A stretch of 64,000 bases of DNA, from positions 214,232 to 278,231 of the forward strand of contig NZ_SSHH01000003.1 in NCBI RefSeq assembly GCF_004965515.1, in the 5' to 3' direction. Positions 1 to 7,715 of the stretch are shown here, in pieces. The DNA comes from Alteraurantiacibacter aquimixticola (lineage in GTDB: Bacteria; Pseudomonadota; Alphaproteobacteria; Sphingomonadales; Sphingomonadaceae). Under the pieces are notes generated by a model. That model was not told where the DNA came from. It saw only the letters and a list, made by a program, of their open reading frames with translations, and searched no databases. A program made the position numbers and the translations under genes. Every line of letters begins with the position of its first letter. The stretch's first letter is position 1.

Positions 1-559
1 GCAAGGCAACCGCGCCCATCGAGCCGAGATGCCCGGTCATGAACTGGCAATCGAGCACGGTGAAGCCCGCGCGCTTCATCAGCGCCACCAGCCAGGCCAG
101 CGCGACCTTGGAGGCATTGCTGGCGCGGCTGAACATGCTCTCCCCGCAGAACACCCGGTCGAAGGCGACGCCATATAGGCCGCCCACCAGCTCGCCATCC
201 TGCCAGCATTCCACAGAATGGGCATGGCCCTGCTGGTGGAGCGCGATGTAGCTCGCCTCGATCCGGCGGTTGATCCAGGTATCGGGATGGTCGGGCCGCG
301 GCTGGGCGCAGGCGGCGATCACGGCGGGGAAATCCTTGTTGCAGGTGACGGTGAAGCGATCCTGCCTGATGACCTTGGCGAGCGAGCGCGAGACGCGGAA
401 GCTATCGAGCGGGATGATCGCCCGCTCGCGCGGCTCGACCCAGAAGATATCCTCCTCATCGCGCGAATCGGCCATCGGGAACACGCCCATGCGATAGGCC
501 AGCATCAGCATCTCTGCCGGGATGATCTGCGGCTCTTTCGGAGGGACGGGCGCATGCAT
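1..559 (-). CDS. aat: leucyl/phenylalanyl-tRNA--protein transferase, 3' end cut off
   Basis: Aminoacyl-tRNA--protein transferase that adds Leu or Phe to N-terminal Arg/Lys of proteins in the cytoplasm, marking them for ClpS/ClpAP (N-end rule). Read on the minus strand from the ATG at 559, the protein starts MHAPVPPKEP and runs through family signatures: the MLMLAYRMGVFPMAD block, the FWVEPRERAIIPLD block, the WINRRIEASYIALH block, HSVECW, GGLYGVAFDRVFCGESMFS and DCQF with TGHLGSMGA. About 186 residues are present; the C-terminus lies beyond position 1. It is transcribed away from tRNA-Trp. Confidence 0.93.
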   Translation of the reverse strand, partial: MHAPVPPKEPQIIPAEMLMLAYRMGVFPMADSRDEEDIFWVEPRERAIIPLDSFRVSRSLAKVIRQDRFTVTCNKDFPAVIAACAQPRPDHPDTWINRRIEASYIALHQQGHAHSVECWQDGELVGGLYGVAFDRVFCGESMFSRASNASKVALAWLVALMKRAGFTVLDCQFMTGHLGSMGAVAL

Positions 560-637
560 GATCGGGCTTCTAACACGCGGTATTGCGCTCGTCGCTTGCC
601 ATTGCGGCAAAGGCGTTATAGAGGCCCGGTCCGCTGC

Positions 638-713
638 AGGGGTGTAGCTCAGTTGGTAGAGCATCGGTCTCCAAAACCGAGGGCCACGGGTTCGAATCCT
701 GTCACCCCTGCCA
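638..713 (+). tRNA. tRNA-Trp (anticodon CCA)
   Basis: A 76-nt cloverleaf. The acceptor stem pairs AGGGGTG (638-644) with CACCCCT (703-709), followed by discriminator G and an encoded CCA. The D arm reads GTAGCTCAGTTGGTAGAGC, the anticodon stem pairs TCGGT with ACCGA around loop CTCCAAA (anticodon CCA), and the T arm contains GGTTCGAATCC. tRNA-Trp often lies directly upstream of secE-nusG in proteobacteria; here about 2.1 kb separates them. Confidence 0.97.
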
Positions 714-736
714 TTTTCATTTATCTTTGGCTTTTC

Positions 737-824
737 GCTCGCCCATCCGGGCGAGCGTCCTCGGTGCTGTTCCCTCCGTCCTTTGGACTGCGGGGCACCT
801 GCGGGCGGCCGTTCGGCCTGCGAC
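737..824 (-). repeat. REP-like element, copy 1 (left arm of an inverted pair)
   Basis: Read on the minus strand: a GGCCGAACGGCC mini-hairpin, CGCCCGCAGGTGCCCCG, a short variable piece, GAGGGAACAGCACCGAGGA, then a terminal hairpin GCTCGCCC-GGAT-GGGCGAGC (737-756). The same architecture occurs at 938-1030 and 12288-12382. The terminal stem sequence differs between copies but always pairs around the same GGAT loop. It is in the opposite orientation to the copy at 938-1030. Confidence 0.8.
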
Positions 825-844
825 TGCCGTGACTCGGTATCCAC

Positions 845-880
845 CGTCATTGCGAGGAGCGAAGCGACGCGGCAATCCAG
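845..880. repeat. half of a CATTGCGAGG-type palindromic repeat
   Basis: CGTCATTGCGAGGAGCGAAG followed by CGACGCGGCAATCCAG is one arm of the dispersed palindrome that occurs complete at 26222-26307 and 55040-55126. The matching second arm is missing here. The half element lies between the two inverted REP-like copies. The rest of the gene-free stretch 717-1045 is made of these repeat pieces; I see no gene in it. Confidence 0.7.
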
Positions 881-937
881 CGTGGCCCTGTACCAAGGTC
901 ACGGCAATTTGGCGGCAGCACGGTCGCGCAGCGACCG

Positions 938-1030
938 CAAGGCCGAACGGCCGCCCGCAGGTGCCCCGCACCCTGAGCCTGTCGAAGGGGGAGGGAACAG
1001 CACCGAGGACGTCCACCCGGATGGGTGGAC
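938..1030 (+). repeat. REP-like element, copy 2 (right arm of an inverted pair)
   Basis: Contains the GGCCGAACGGCC hairpin (941-952), CGCCCGCAGGTGCCCCGC, an insert CCCTGAGCCTGTCGAAGGG, GAGGGAACAGCACCGAGGA, and the hairpin GTCCACCC-GGAT-GGGTGGAC (1011-1030). The insert resembles the separate CTTCGACAGGCTCAGGG repeat seen at 36158-36243, so the element looks modular. With copy 1 it forms a long imperfect inverted repeat flanking a half repeat. Confidence 0.8.
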
Positions 1031-1045
1031 GCAATCAGGCTTCCC

Positions 1046-2575
1046 CTAATACTCCTCGGGCTCTTCCGGGGTATCCGCATGGTGATCGGGCCCGGCGGTG
1101 CGGTCGCCCTTTGCCAGCTTGAACACCACGCCCGAAAGCAGGGCGAGGGCCAGCAGGTTGGGCAGCGCCATGGCGGCGTTGGAGATGTCGCCCATGCGCC
1201 ACACTTCCTCCGACGGGCGGCTGGCGCCGATGAAGATCGCCAGGCACCAGATTACCCGCCAGCCGATATGCAGCATCTTCTCGCCGCGACGGGTGGAGCC
1301 CGGCACGCGGTCATAGATGAAGGTGATGGCCCGTTCGCCGTAATAGCTCCACGTCAGCAGCGTGGTGAACACGAACAGGATCAGCGCGATGCTGGCGATC
1401 AGCGTGCCCACCGGGATGCTGGCGATATCGAACGGGAAGGCTGCGGCAAAGGCGCCGCTGGTCATGGCAAAACCGGTGAGGTCCGATTGCCATGCATGCG
1501 TTACCGCCTCGCCATTGCCGGTGAAATCGCCTTCCACGGTCAGGATAACCAGCGCGGTCATCGTGCAGATCACCACCGTATCGATGAAGGTGCCCAGCAT
1601 GGCCATGCGGCCCTGCTGTTCGGGATCGTTCGTCTGCGCCACAGCGTGCGCGATGGGAGTGGAACCCTGGCCCGCCTCGTTCGAGAACAGGCCGCGCGCC
1701 ACGCCCGCACGGATGGCGATGATGATCGCCGCGCCCACGAAGCCGCCGGTCGCCGCCTGCGGATTGAAGGCACCGTCGAAGATGCGCGTGAAAGTTTCGG
1801 GAATGTCCTGGATGTCGAGCAGGATAGCGATCAGCGCCATCACGATATAGGTCGCGGCCATGAAGGGCACGACCTTCTCCGCCACATTGCCGATCGACTT
1901 GATGCCGCCGATGATGACGATGAAGACCGCGATGGCCACCACCAGCCCGCCGATCCATTCCTCGATACCGAACAGCTCGTTGATGCCGTCAGCCACCGCG
2001 TTCGATTGCACGGCATTGCCCGTCACCAGCGCGGAGAACAGCGTGCCCAGGCAGAAGACGATGGCCAGCCAGGTCCATTTCGGGCCAAGACCGATCATGA
2101 TGTAGCTCATCGGGCCGCCGCGATAGACGCCGTCGGAAGTCTTCTCGCGATAACGGATCGCCAGCGCGCCTTCGGCAAAGGCCAGCGCCATGCCGATCAA
2201 TGCGGTGATCCACATCCAGAAAATCGCACCTGGCCCGCCCAGTGCAATGGCGGTGGCGACGCCGGCAAGGTTGCCCGTTCCCACCTGTCCGGAAAGTGCG
2301 GTCGAAAGCGCCGCGAAGGGGCTGATCTCGCCCGCGCCCGTTCCCTTGCGGCCCTTGAACAGCCCGGCAAAGGCGCTGCCCAGCTTGACGATCGGGTAGA
2401 AGCGCAGACCCACCATGGTCCACAGACCCACGCCGAACAGGATGATGACCATCGGCGGGAAGGGAAGCACTTCCTGCCCGTTCCACAGGCCGGCCCAGAT
2501 GAAGTCCGAAACATTGGTGACCTGGTCGAGGAATGTGACCGTCTGCTGCGCCTGTGCCAAGTTGGCGACCCCCAT
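1046..2575 (-). CDS. alanine/glycine:cation symporter (AGCS family)
   Basis: Predicted inner-membrane Na+(H+)-coupled alanine/glycine uptake protein of 509 residues, a normal AGCS length. Visible family hallmarks are the GLRFYP block after the first hydrophobic segment, the FAALSTALSGQVGTGNLAGV cation/substrate-binding segment, GGPGAIFWMW, the GGPMSYI motif, and NEAGQGSTPIAHA in the second half. About ten hydrophobic helices alternate with short loops. It lies on the minus strand between tRNA-Trp and secE, so it interrupts an otherwise common plus-strand arrangement. No strong Shine-Dalgarno precedes the ATG at 2575. Substrate specificity cannot be told from sequence alone. Confidence 0.9.
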   Translation of the reverse strand: MGVANLAQAQQTVTFLDQVTNVSDFIWAGLWNGQEVLPFPPMVIILFGVGLWTMVGLRFYPIVKLGSAFAGLFKGRKGTGAGEISPFAALSTALSGQVGTGNLAGVATAIALGGPGAIFWMWITALIGMALAFAEGALAIRYREKTSDGVYRGGPMSYIMIGLGPKWTWLAIVFCLGTLFSALVTGNAVQSNAVADGINELFGIEEWIGGLVVAIAVFIVIIGGIKSIGNVAEKVVPFMAATYIVMALIAILLDIQDIPETFTRIFDGAFNPQAATGGFVGAAIIIAIRAGVARGLFSNEAGQGSTPIAHAVAQTNDPEQQGRMAMLGTFIDTVVICTMTALVILTVEGDFTGNGEAVTHAWQSDLTGFAMTSGAFAAAFPFDIASIPVGTLIASIALILFVFTTLLTWSYYGERAITFIYDRVPGSTRRGEKMLHIGWRVIWCLAIFIGASRPSEEVWRMGDISNAAMALPNLLALALLSGVVFKLAKGDRTAGPDHHADTPEEPEEY

Positions 2576-2847
2576 CTGTGATTGATCCCGTGTAAGCGGT
2601 GGAGGCTATACAAGCGCCGCCAGCGTGGAAAGCCCCAATGTTGCATCTGTAACCGGCTTCGTGCGCACGCGTGACACGGGACGAATCACCGCCAGCCTTG
2701 CCAAGGGCGCGAGCGCGTCCTAAATAGCCCATCGTCTTCCGACATCGGAGCATCGCAGCCCCTCCCGATCAGAACTGGATCGGGGCGGCGATGGTCCTAT
2801 GGCGAAAGGCATCACGAATTATCGCGAAGCGAACAAAGGCAAGAGCA

Positions 2848-3054
2848 ATGGCTCAGGACGGCAAGAAGACCAGCCCCGGCGAATTCCTCAATCAGGTGAA
2901 GTCGGAAACCTCGAAGGTTGTGTGGCCCTCGCGTGAGGAGACGATCCGCACGGCGATCTTCGTCTTCATCATGATGGTGATCCTCTCGCTGTTCTTCCTC
3001 GGCGTCGATTCGGTGTTCAGCGCGCTGGTGCGCTGGCTGCTGTCGCTGGCCTGA
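2848..3054 (+). CDS. secE: preprotein translocase subunit SecE
   Basis: Short (68 aa) essential SecYEG subunit. The soluble N-terminus has FLNQVKSETSKVVWPSREET, the conserved amphipathic SecE helix, followed by one membrane span (about residues 35-58, IFVFIMMVILSLFFLGVDSV). The start chosen is ATG 2848; the longer reading from 2791 has a non-conserved head. nusG follows after 49 bp, the usual secE-nusG pairing. Confidence 0.95.
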   Translation: MAQDGKKTSPGEFLNQVKSETSKVVWPSREETIRTAIFVFIMMVILSLFFLGVDSVFSALVRWLLSLA

Positions 3055-3103
3055 CGCTTTGCACCACGCACGCGATTACGACTGACAGGGAAAGAGAATT
3101 CAG

Positions 3104-3640
3104 ATGGCCCGCTGGTACATCATCCACGCCTACTCCGGTTTCGAGAACAAGGTCCGCGATTCGATCCTCGCCGAGGCCGAGCGCCTGGGCCTGTCCGATG
3201 GCGTGGAGGAGGTGGAAGTTCCCACCGAGACCGTGACCGAGATCAAGCGCGGCAAGAAGGTGCAGGTCGAACGCAAGTTCATGCCCGGCTACGTGCTGGC
3301 CAAGCTGAACATGACCGATGACATCTATCACCTGGTCAAGAACACGCCCAAGGTGACCGGTTTCCTCGGCACCAACAACAAGCCGCAGCCGATTTCGGAG
3401 AAAGAGGCCGCGCGCTATTTCGGCGGTGTGGAAGAGGCCAAGGCCGCTCCCAAGAAGGACATTCACGTCGATTACGAGATCGGCGACCAGGTCAAGGTGC
3501 TCGAAGGCCCCTTCGCCAGCTTCAACGGCGTGGTGGAAGAGCTCGACTTCGACAAGGCCAAGGTCAAGGTCTCGGTCTCCATCTTCGGCCGCGCGACGCC
3601 GGTGGAGCTGGACTTCGAACAGGTCGAACTGGTCAAGTAA
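3104..3640 (+). CDS. nusG: transcription termination/antitermination protein NusG
   Basis: RNA-polymerase-associated elongation factor of 178 residues. The N-terminal NGN domain begins [16 protein letters not shown] and carries the [11 protein letters not shown] and [12 protein letters not shown] blocks. The C-terminal KOW domain (about residues 125-178) has [19 protein letters not shown] and ends with a hydrophobic strand. Cotranscribed with secE; a strong intrinsic terminator follows 22 bp after the stop. Confidence 0.96.
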   Translation: MARWYIIHAYSGFENKVRDSILAEAERLGLSDGVEEVEVPTETVTEIKRGKKVQVERKFMPGYVLAKLNMTDDIYHLVKNTPKVTGFLGTNNKPQPISEKEAARYFGGVEEAKAAPKKDIHVDYEIGDQVKVLEGPFASFNGVVEELDFDKAKVKVSVSIFGRATPVELDFEQVELVK

Positions 3641-3661
3641 GAATACTACCAGTGCCGTACG

Positions 3662-3696
3662 AAAAAGGGCCGGTTTGCGCCGGCCCTTTTCTTTTG
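3662..3696 (+). terminator. intrinsic terminator after secE-nusG
   Basis: Perfect stem AAAAGGGCCGG / CCGGCCCTTTT with loop TTTGCG, then CTTTTG. It lies just after nusG and 18 bp before the convergent end of the PspA gene, and the flanking A and T runs could let it work in both directions. Confidence 0.92.
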
Positions 3697-3713
3697 TCTC
3701 ACGCGGCGATCGG

Positions 3714-4418
3714 TCAGCCCTTGGCCTTGCGCTTGCGCGTTGCCGGTTTAGCCGGCTGCGCACCTTCGGATTTGAGCAGCGCCAATTCGGCTTCGACACG
3801 GGCTTCGCGCTGCAGGCCTTCGATTTCCTGCTCGATATTCGCGGACTTCGGCTCGTCCTCGCCCTCGGTGGCGAATGCGACGCGCTTCTCCAGCCGCTCC
3901 ACGCTTTCCAGCTTGCGTTCCGTCGCGCTGCCGCGATCGGCGAAGATGGAAGAGAGCGGATTCCCACCACTCTCGCCACCATGGCCGGCAGCGGCCTGGG
4001 TAACCTCACGCAATTTCTCGCAGGTTTCGGCATGCTTGGCCTCAAGCTGGGCAAGAGCCGTCTCGATTTCGCCGACTTCCGCGGCCGCATCTTTCGCCTC
4101 CTGCTGCCGCTTGGCACCCAGCAGCGCGGCGTCTTCCCTGGCAAGAAGCGCGGCACGGGCCAGGTCTTCGCGCTGATGGGCCATGGCGGTCTTTGCCTTG
4201 TCCTGCCAGCTGTCAGCGCTGGCAAGCAGCGATTGCGCGTCATTCGCGAGTCTTTCCGACCGGCGCCGCGTGCGGGAGAGGTCGCCCTGCAGGGAGATCA
4301 CGGTTTCCTCTATCTGCTTCCGCAGCAGCTTCAGCATCTTGGCCGGGTCGGTCGCTGCTTCGACCAATCCCGAAACATTGCTGGACACAAGTTCCCGAAT
4401 CTGGATTGCAATCTTCAC
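3714..4418 (-). CDS. PspA/IM30 family protein
   Basis: Predicted cytoplasmic, membrane-associated coiled-coil protein of 234 residues, similar in length to PspA/Vipp1. The N-terminal amphipathic segment (MKIAIQIRELVSSNVSGLV) and the DPAKMLKLLRKQIEETVISL region match the family, followed by long heptad-rich helices and a basic tail (KPATRKRKAKG). Family members stabilise stressed inner membranes by oligomerising on them. No pspB, pspC or pspF homologue is adjacent, so this may be a stand-alone member; its regulation is not evident. Convergent with nusG. Confidence 0.82.
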   Translation of the reverse strand: MKIAIQIRELVSSNVSGLVEAATDPAKMLKLLRKQIEETVISLQGDLSRTRRRSERLANDAQSLLASADSWQDKAKTAMAHQREDLARAALLAREDAALLGAKRQQEAKDAAAEVGEIETALAQLEAKHAETCEKLREVTQAAAGHGGESGGNPLSSIFADRGSATERKLESVERLEKRVAFATEGEDEPKSANIEQEIEGLQREARVEAELALLKSEGAQPAKPATRKRKAKG

Positions 4419-4516
4419 AATATTCCCCCGCTGATTCCCCTTACCCGCTTATCTGTGCATGCAATTGCTAACATCCGATAAGCAACGTTGGGCATGCGGA
4501 CCGGCCAGCGACCGCC

Positions 4517-5677
4517 TCACTCGAACATCGTATCGAAATCGGGATTGGCCAGCGCGCGGCACTGGTTTGCCTCGCGCAAAACCGCCTGTTCGCGCGCCTG
4601 GATGCGGGCGAGCATGCCGTTGGTCCATGGCGTGATGGACACCTGCCTGGCCGAATAGGCGACGGCATATCCCGCCATTCCGCGACCGGTGAGGGTGCCG
4701 AGTTCGGTGGCGACGTCATCTAGACCACTCTCGCCCTCGCAATGGAAGCGGCCGGCCGTGCAATGGCAGCCGCGCGTCCCTTCGCTGGTCACGCGCAGGC
4801 CGCGGCCGATCCCGGCGACGCGGTTCGCCTCCACCCCGGCCACGCGTGAGCCGGGCGAATGCGAGGCGATGATCGCGGCTGCGACGGGCGCGCTTGAGTG
4901 AATGACCCAGTCGATCGCCTCGTAGGAATCGAGCCATACCACCGCATTCCTCGCATTGGCGGGCAGGTGGACGTCGACCCGCGTATCCCGCGCATCGCTT
5001 TCATAAAGACCGATGTAATAGACCGGCGCCGATGACGTCGCGTGACGATCGATGAATGTGCCGACATCCTCGCGGGCGATAACCGATCCCGAACCGCCCA
5101 GGGTCACCTTGAATTCGGTGGTGTGCCAGTTGTTGATGTATTCGACTTCGACCAGGTGCGTTCCCTCGCTGATGTCGATCGACAGCGTTTCGGCGTCGTT
5201 GCCCTGGTAAACCAGCTGGCCATCGATGAAGATGCGCGCGGAAGACCGGCCCTGGTTGATCGCGATGGTCTGCATGCCGGGCATGTCGAAATGCACCAAA
5301 CCCACCCAATAGGCGGCGAAGCTCTCCGAGGAGATGCCGTGCAAGTCGTCCCAGGAGTAGTTGATGGCGATGCTGTTTACGTGATGGCGGTGGCTTCCCG
5401 CGCCGAGGTTTGCGCGGTCGAAATAGAAGGCCGCGAAGCCGCAGGCGGGCACGCGGCCGCCGGGGTTCATGTCACGGCCCCAGCTGCTGACGGGTGCGAC
5501 GGGCGGGGTAACCGGCCTGTCCGAACAGGCGGCGCTATTGGAGCTGCTGCCCGTCTGCGCGCGCGGAGTGGCGAGCATAGCCAGGGAAAGGATCGCGGCG
5601 AGGGCAAGGGCGCTCAGCAGGGCCCAGTTCCTGCGCCAGCCGGATGGCGCTTGCGATGGTGGAACGCTCTCGATCAT
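4517..5677 (-). CDS. exported protein of unknown function with a PA14-like region
   Basis: I do not recognise a characterised family. From ATG 5677 (preceded by GAGGGGAAATAGCG) it is 386 residues: a short cytoplasmic N-terminus, one membrane or signal segment (LLSALALAAILSLAMLA), then an extracytoplasmic region. The middle part (SARIFIDGQLVYQGNDAETL, then EGTHLVEVEYINNWHTTEFKV) resembles PA14/carbohydrate-binding beta domains. A Cys-containing stretch (CHCTAGRFHC) lies near residue 320. The reading frame continues to 5770 but the upstream part has no signal-peptide logic. It is a single gene between pspA and rplK. Confidence 0.6.
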   Translation of the reverse strand: MIESVPPSQAPSGWRRNWALLSALALAAILSLAMLATPRAQTGSSSNSAACSDRPVTPPVAPVSSWGRDMNPGGRVPACGFAAFYFDRANLGAGSHRHHVNSIAINYSWDDLHGISSESFAAYWVGLVHFDMPGMQTIAINQGRSSARIFIDGQLVYQGNDAETLSIDISEGTHLVEVEYINNWHTTEFKVTLGGSGSVIAREDVGTFIDRHATSSAPVYYIGLYESDARDTRVDVHLPANARNAVVWLDSYEAIDWVIHSSAPVAAAIIASHSPGSRVAGVEANRVAGIGRGLRVTSEGTRGCHCTAGRFHCEGESGLDDVATELGTLTGRGMAGYAVAYSARQVSITPWTNGMLARIQAREQAVLREANQCRALANPDFDTMFE

Positions 5678-5904
5678 CGCTATTTCCCCTCTTCGCTCGC
5701 GCGCGGGGCAGCATAACGAGCAGCGCCTTAACATTCGGGAAATCGCCCGGGGCGGCGCTACGCCTTGCATTCCGTGTGCTTTTCGCTATGTGCGCGCCTT
5801 CCCGAAAGGGAATCCACGCGGGAGGCCTGCTTGCGGGCCGTTAGCACCGCTTACCATGAGCTTCGGGGCATGCTCCGGGGCGACAGTGAGAAAGGAGTGG
5901 CCTC

Positions 5905-6336
5905 ATGGCCAAGAAGATCGACGGTTATATCAACCTGCAGGTGCCCGCCGGCACTGCAAACCCCTCTCCGCCCATCGGCCCCGCACTGGGCCAGCGCGGC
6001 GTGAACATCATGGAATTCTGCAAGGCCTTCAACGCCGCCACGCAGGATCTCGAAAAGGGCGCCCCGATCCCGACCAAGATCACGGTCTATGCGGATCGCA
6101 GCTTCACCTTCGTCACCAAGAGCCCGCCCGCCAGCTTCCTCATCAAGAAGGCCATGAAGATCAAGTCGGGTTCGAAGGAGCCGGGCAAGAACATCATCGG
6201 TTCGATCAAGAAGAGCCAGCTGGCCGAGATCGCCGAAGCCAAGATGAAGGACCTCAACGCCAACGATGTTGACCAGGCGGTCAAGATCATCGCCGGCAGC
6301 GCCCGTTCGATGGGCATCGAAGTGGTGGAGGGCTGA
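5905..6336 (+). CDS. rplK: 50S ribosomal protein L11
   Basis: 143-residue L11, binding the GTPase-associated centre of 23S rRNA. The N-terminal domain has [20 protein letters not shown] and [15 protein letters not shown]. The C-terminal rRNA-binding domain has [12 protein letters not shown] and ends with the [13 protein letters not shown] helix. Shine-Dalgarno GAAAGGAG precedes ATG 5905. rplA starts 2 bp after the stop, so the two are translationally linked. Confidence 0.97.
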   Translation: MAKKIDGYINLQVPAGTANPSPPIGPALGQRGVNIMEFCKAFNAATQDLEKGAPIPTKITVYADRSFTFVTKSPPASFLIKKAMKIKSGSKEPGKNIIGSIKKSQLAEIAEAKMKDLNANDVDQAVKIIAGSARSMGIEVVEG

Positions 6337-6338
6337 TC

Positions 6339-7031
6339 ATGGTAAAGCTGACCAAGAAGCAGAAGACCGTTTCCGCTCTCGATGCGGAAAAGCTCTACAC
6401 GGTGGACGAAGCCATCGCCCTGCTGCGCGAGCACAAGGCGAAGTTCGACGAGACCGTTGAAGTCGCGATGAACCTCGGCGTCGATCCGCGCCATGCGGAC
6501 CAGATGGTGCGCGGCATGGTGTCGCTGCCCTCGGGCACCGGCAAGGACGTGAAGGTTGCCGTGTTCGCTCGTGGCGACAATGCCGAGAAGGCGACTGCCG
6601 CCGGTGCCGACAAGGTCGGTGCCGAAGACCTGATGGAAGACATGCAGGCCGGCAATCTCGATTATGACCGCGTGATCGCCACGCCGGACATGATGGGCGT
6701 CGTCGGCCGCCTCGGCAAGGTGCTGGGCCCCAAGGGCCTGATGCCGAACCCGAAGCTGGGCACCGTCACCCCGAACGTGGAACAGGCCGTGAAGGACGCC
6801 AAGGGCGGCCAGGTCGAATTCCGCGTCGAGAAGATGGGCATCATCCACTCGGGCATCGGCAAGCTGTCCTTCAAGGACGAGGACCTGAAGGCGAACTTCA
6901 AGGCGCTGACCGAAGCGGTCGTGAAGGCCAAGCCGTCGGGCGCCAAGGGCAAGTATGTCAAGAAGATCGCCCTGACCTCCACCATGGGCCCCGGCCTGAA
7001 GGTGGACCTGGCGGAAGTCGAAGGCGCGTAA
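6339..7031 (+). CDS. rplA: 50S ribosomal protein L1
   Basis: 230-residue L1, the L1-stalk protein and, in many bacteria, the autogenous repressor of the L11 operon. Conserved blocks include [49 protein letters not shown] and the [11 protein letters not shown] strand. In many bacteria rplJ-rplL follow; here they do not, and a repeat plus a terminator close the operon. Confidence 0.97.
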   Translation: MVKLTKKQKTVSALDAEKLYTVDEAIALLREHKAKFDETVEVAMNLGVDPRHADQMVRGMVSLPSGTGKDVKVAVFARGDNAEKATAAGADKVGAEDLMEDMQAGNLDYDRVIATPDMMGVVGRLGKVLGPKGLMPNPKLGTVTPNVEQAVKDAKGGQVEFRVEKMGIIHSGIGKLSFKDEDLKANFKALTEAVVKAKPSGAKGKYVKKIALTSTMGPGLKVDLAEVEGA

Positions 7032-7096
7032 AGCAAGCTAACGGCTCTGCAGCAGCTGCTCAGGATAAACTGCGCGTGGGAAGCTTGCCTGCCCGT

Positions 7097-7146
7097 AAGC
7101 GAGGATAGCCAAGGCTGCGGATGCAGCCGCCGGCGCTTGAGGCAAA
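7097..7146 (+). repeat. partial REP-like element (copy 4)
   Basis: GCGAGGATAGCCAA, then hairpin GGCTGC-GGAT-GCAGCC (7113-7128), then GCCGGCGCTTGAGG. The same flanks surround the hairpin GGGGC-GGAT-GCCCC in the copy at 12288-12382. The two stems differ in sequence but both pair, with the same GGAT loop. The 5' core (GGCCGAACGGCC and GAGGGAACAGC) is not recognisable here. Confidence 0.65.
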
Positions 7147-7151
7147 CCAAA

Positions 7152-7188
7152 TAAAAAGGGCCGGCGGAGCGATCCGCCGGCCCTTTTT
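7152..7188 (+). terminator. intrinsic terminator after rplKA
   Basis: Stem AAAAAGGGCCGGCGG / CCGCCGGCCCTTTTT with loop AGCGAT, ending in a T run. It closes the rplK-rplA unit. Confidence 0.9.
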
Positions 7189-7312
7189 GCTGGGCTCCGC
7201 AGAGTTAACTCCACCCTCACCAGTCTTGTTAAGGTCAAAGTAACCCAAAAGGCGTGGAATCGCCCCGATCGCGGACCGGCGAGTGCCGGACCGCCATTCA
7301 AGGGGATCTGCA

Positions 7313-7504
7313 ATGACGAAGACCACACTTTCGATCTTCCTGGCAGCCGTGACGCTGCTCCTGCTCGCCGTGGTGATGGACGTGCCGCCTTTCGTTACCG
7401 GCGGCGTGGGTGTGCTGTTCATGGCCGGGCTGGTCTACGCCTATGTCGTCAGCAAGCGTGACGCCGAACGTGCGGGCGCCGAGAAGGTGGAGGTTGCCGA
7501 ATAA
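7313..7504 (+). CDS. small two-span membrane protein, unknown
   Basis: 63 residues from ATG 7313, preceded by AAGGGGATCTGCA. Two hydrophobic segments (LSIFLAAVTLLLLAVVM and GGVGVLFMAGLVYAYVV) are followed by a charged tail (KRDAERAGAEKVEVAE). It is flanked by its own terminator, so it is a monocistronic gene. No family recognised; an inner-membrane location is inferred from the hydrophobicity. Confidence 0.65.
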   Translation: MTKTTLSIFLAAVTLLLLAVVMDVPPFVTGGVGVLFMAGLVYAYVVSKRDAERAGAEKVEVAE

Positions 7505-7532
7505 GCCCTTTCGGGATCGCAATAAGGCAGAA

Positions 7533-7566
7533 GGGGCCGGCGGGGCGATCCGCCGGCCTTTTTCTT
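7533..7566 (+). terminator. intrinsic terminator
   Basis: Stem GGCCGGCGG / CCGCCGGCC with loop GGCGAT and a following T run (CTTTTTCTTTG). It lies 30 bp after the small membrane-protein gene. Confidence 0.88.
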
Positions 7567-7715
7567 TGCACCGCCGCGTGCTGATCGGCCCTTCCCACTA
7601 CAGGTCCCGAATTGTATGATCGCGCTGCGGGTTCGAGCAACCTCCCGGTCAGGCACGTAGTGCCCAAGCGTTGCCTCGTCTCCCCGGCATTGGCCGGGCG
7701 GTGCTTTGCGAGGTG

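Noticed and set aside
638-1045. tRNA-Trp as an integration site for a genomic island
   Set aside because: No integrase, no excisionase and no second copy of the tRNA 3' end was seen downstream; the neighbouring repeats are dispersed REP-like elements instead.
1025-2581. Long plus-strand frame (518 aa) opposite the AGCS gene, and similar long frames at 15937-17685 and 22009-23877
   Set aside because: They are antisense shadows of well-supported genes in GC-rich DNA; composition is rich in His, Arg, Asp and Gly with no domain, and the opposite-strand genes have clear family motifs.
2762-2847. rpmG (L33) or another small gene before secE
   Set aside because: The frame from ATG 2799 shows no L33 pattern; the stretch only holds a small CCGATC / GATCGG hairpin and the secE leader.
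7032-7151. L10 leader (ribosomal protein autoregulatory RNA) after rplA
   Set aside because: No rplJ-rplL follow, a terminator closes the operon, and the structured part matches the REP-like repeat at 12288-12382.
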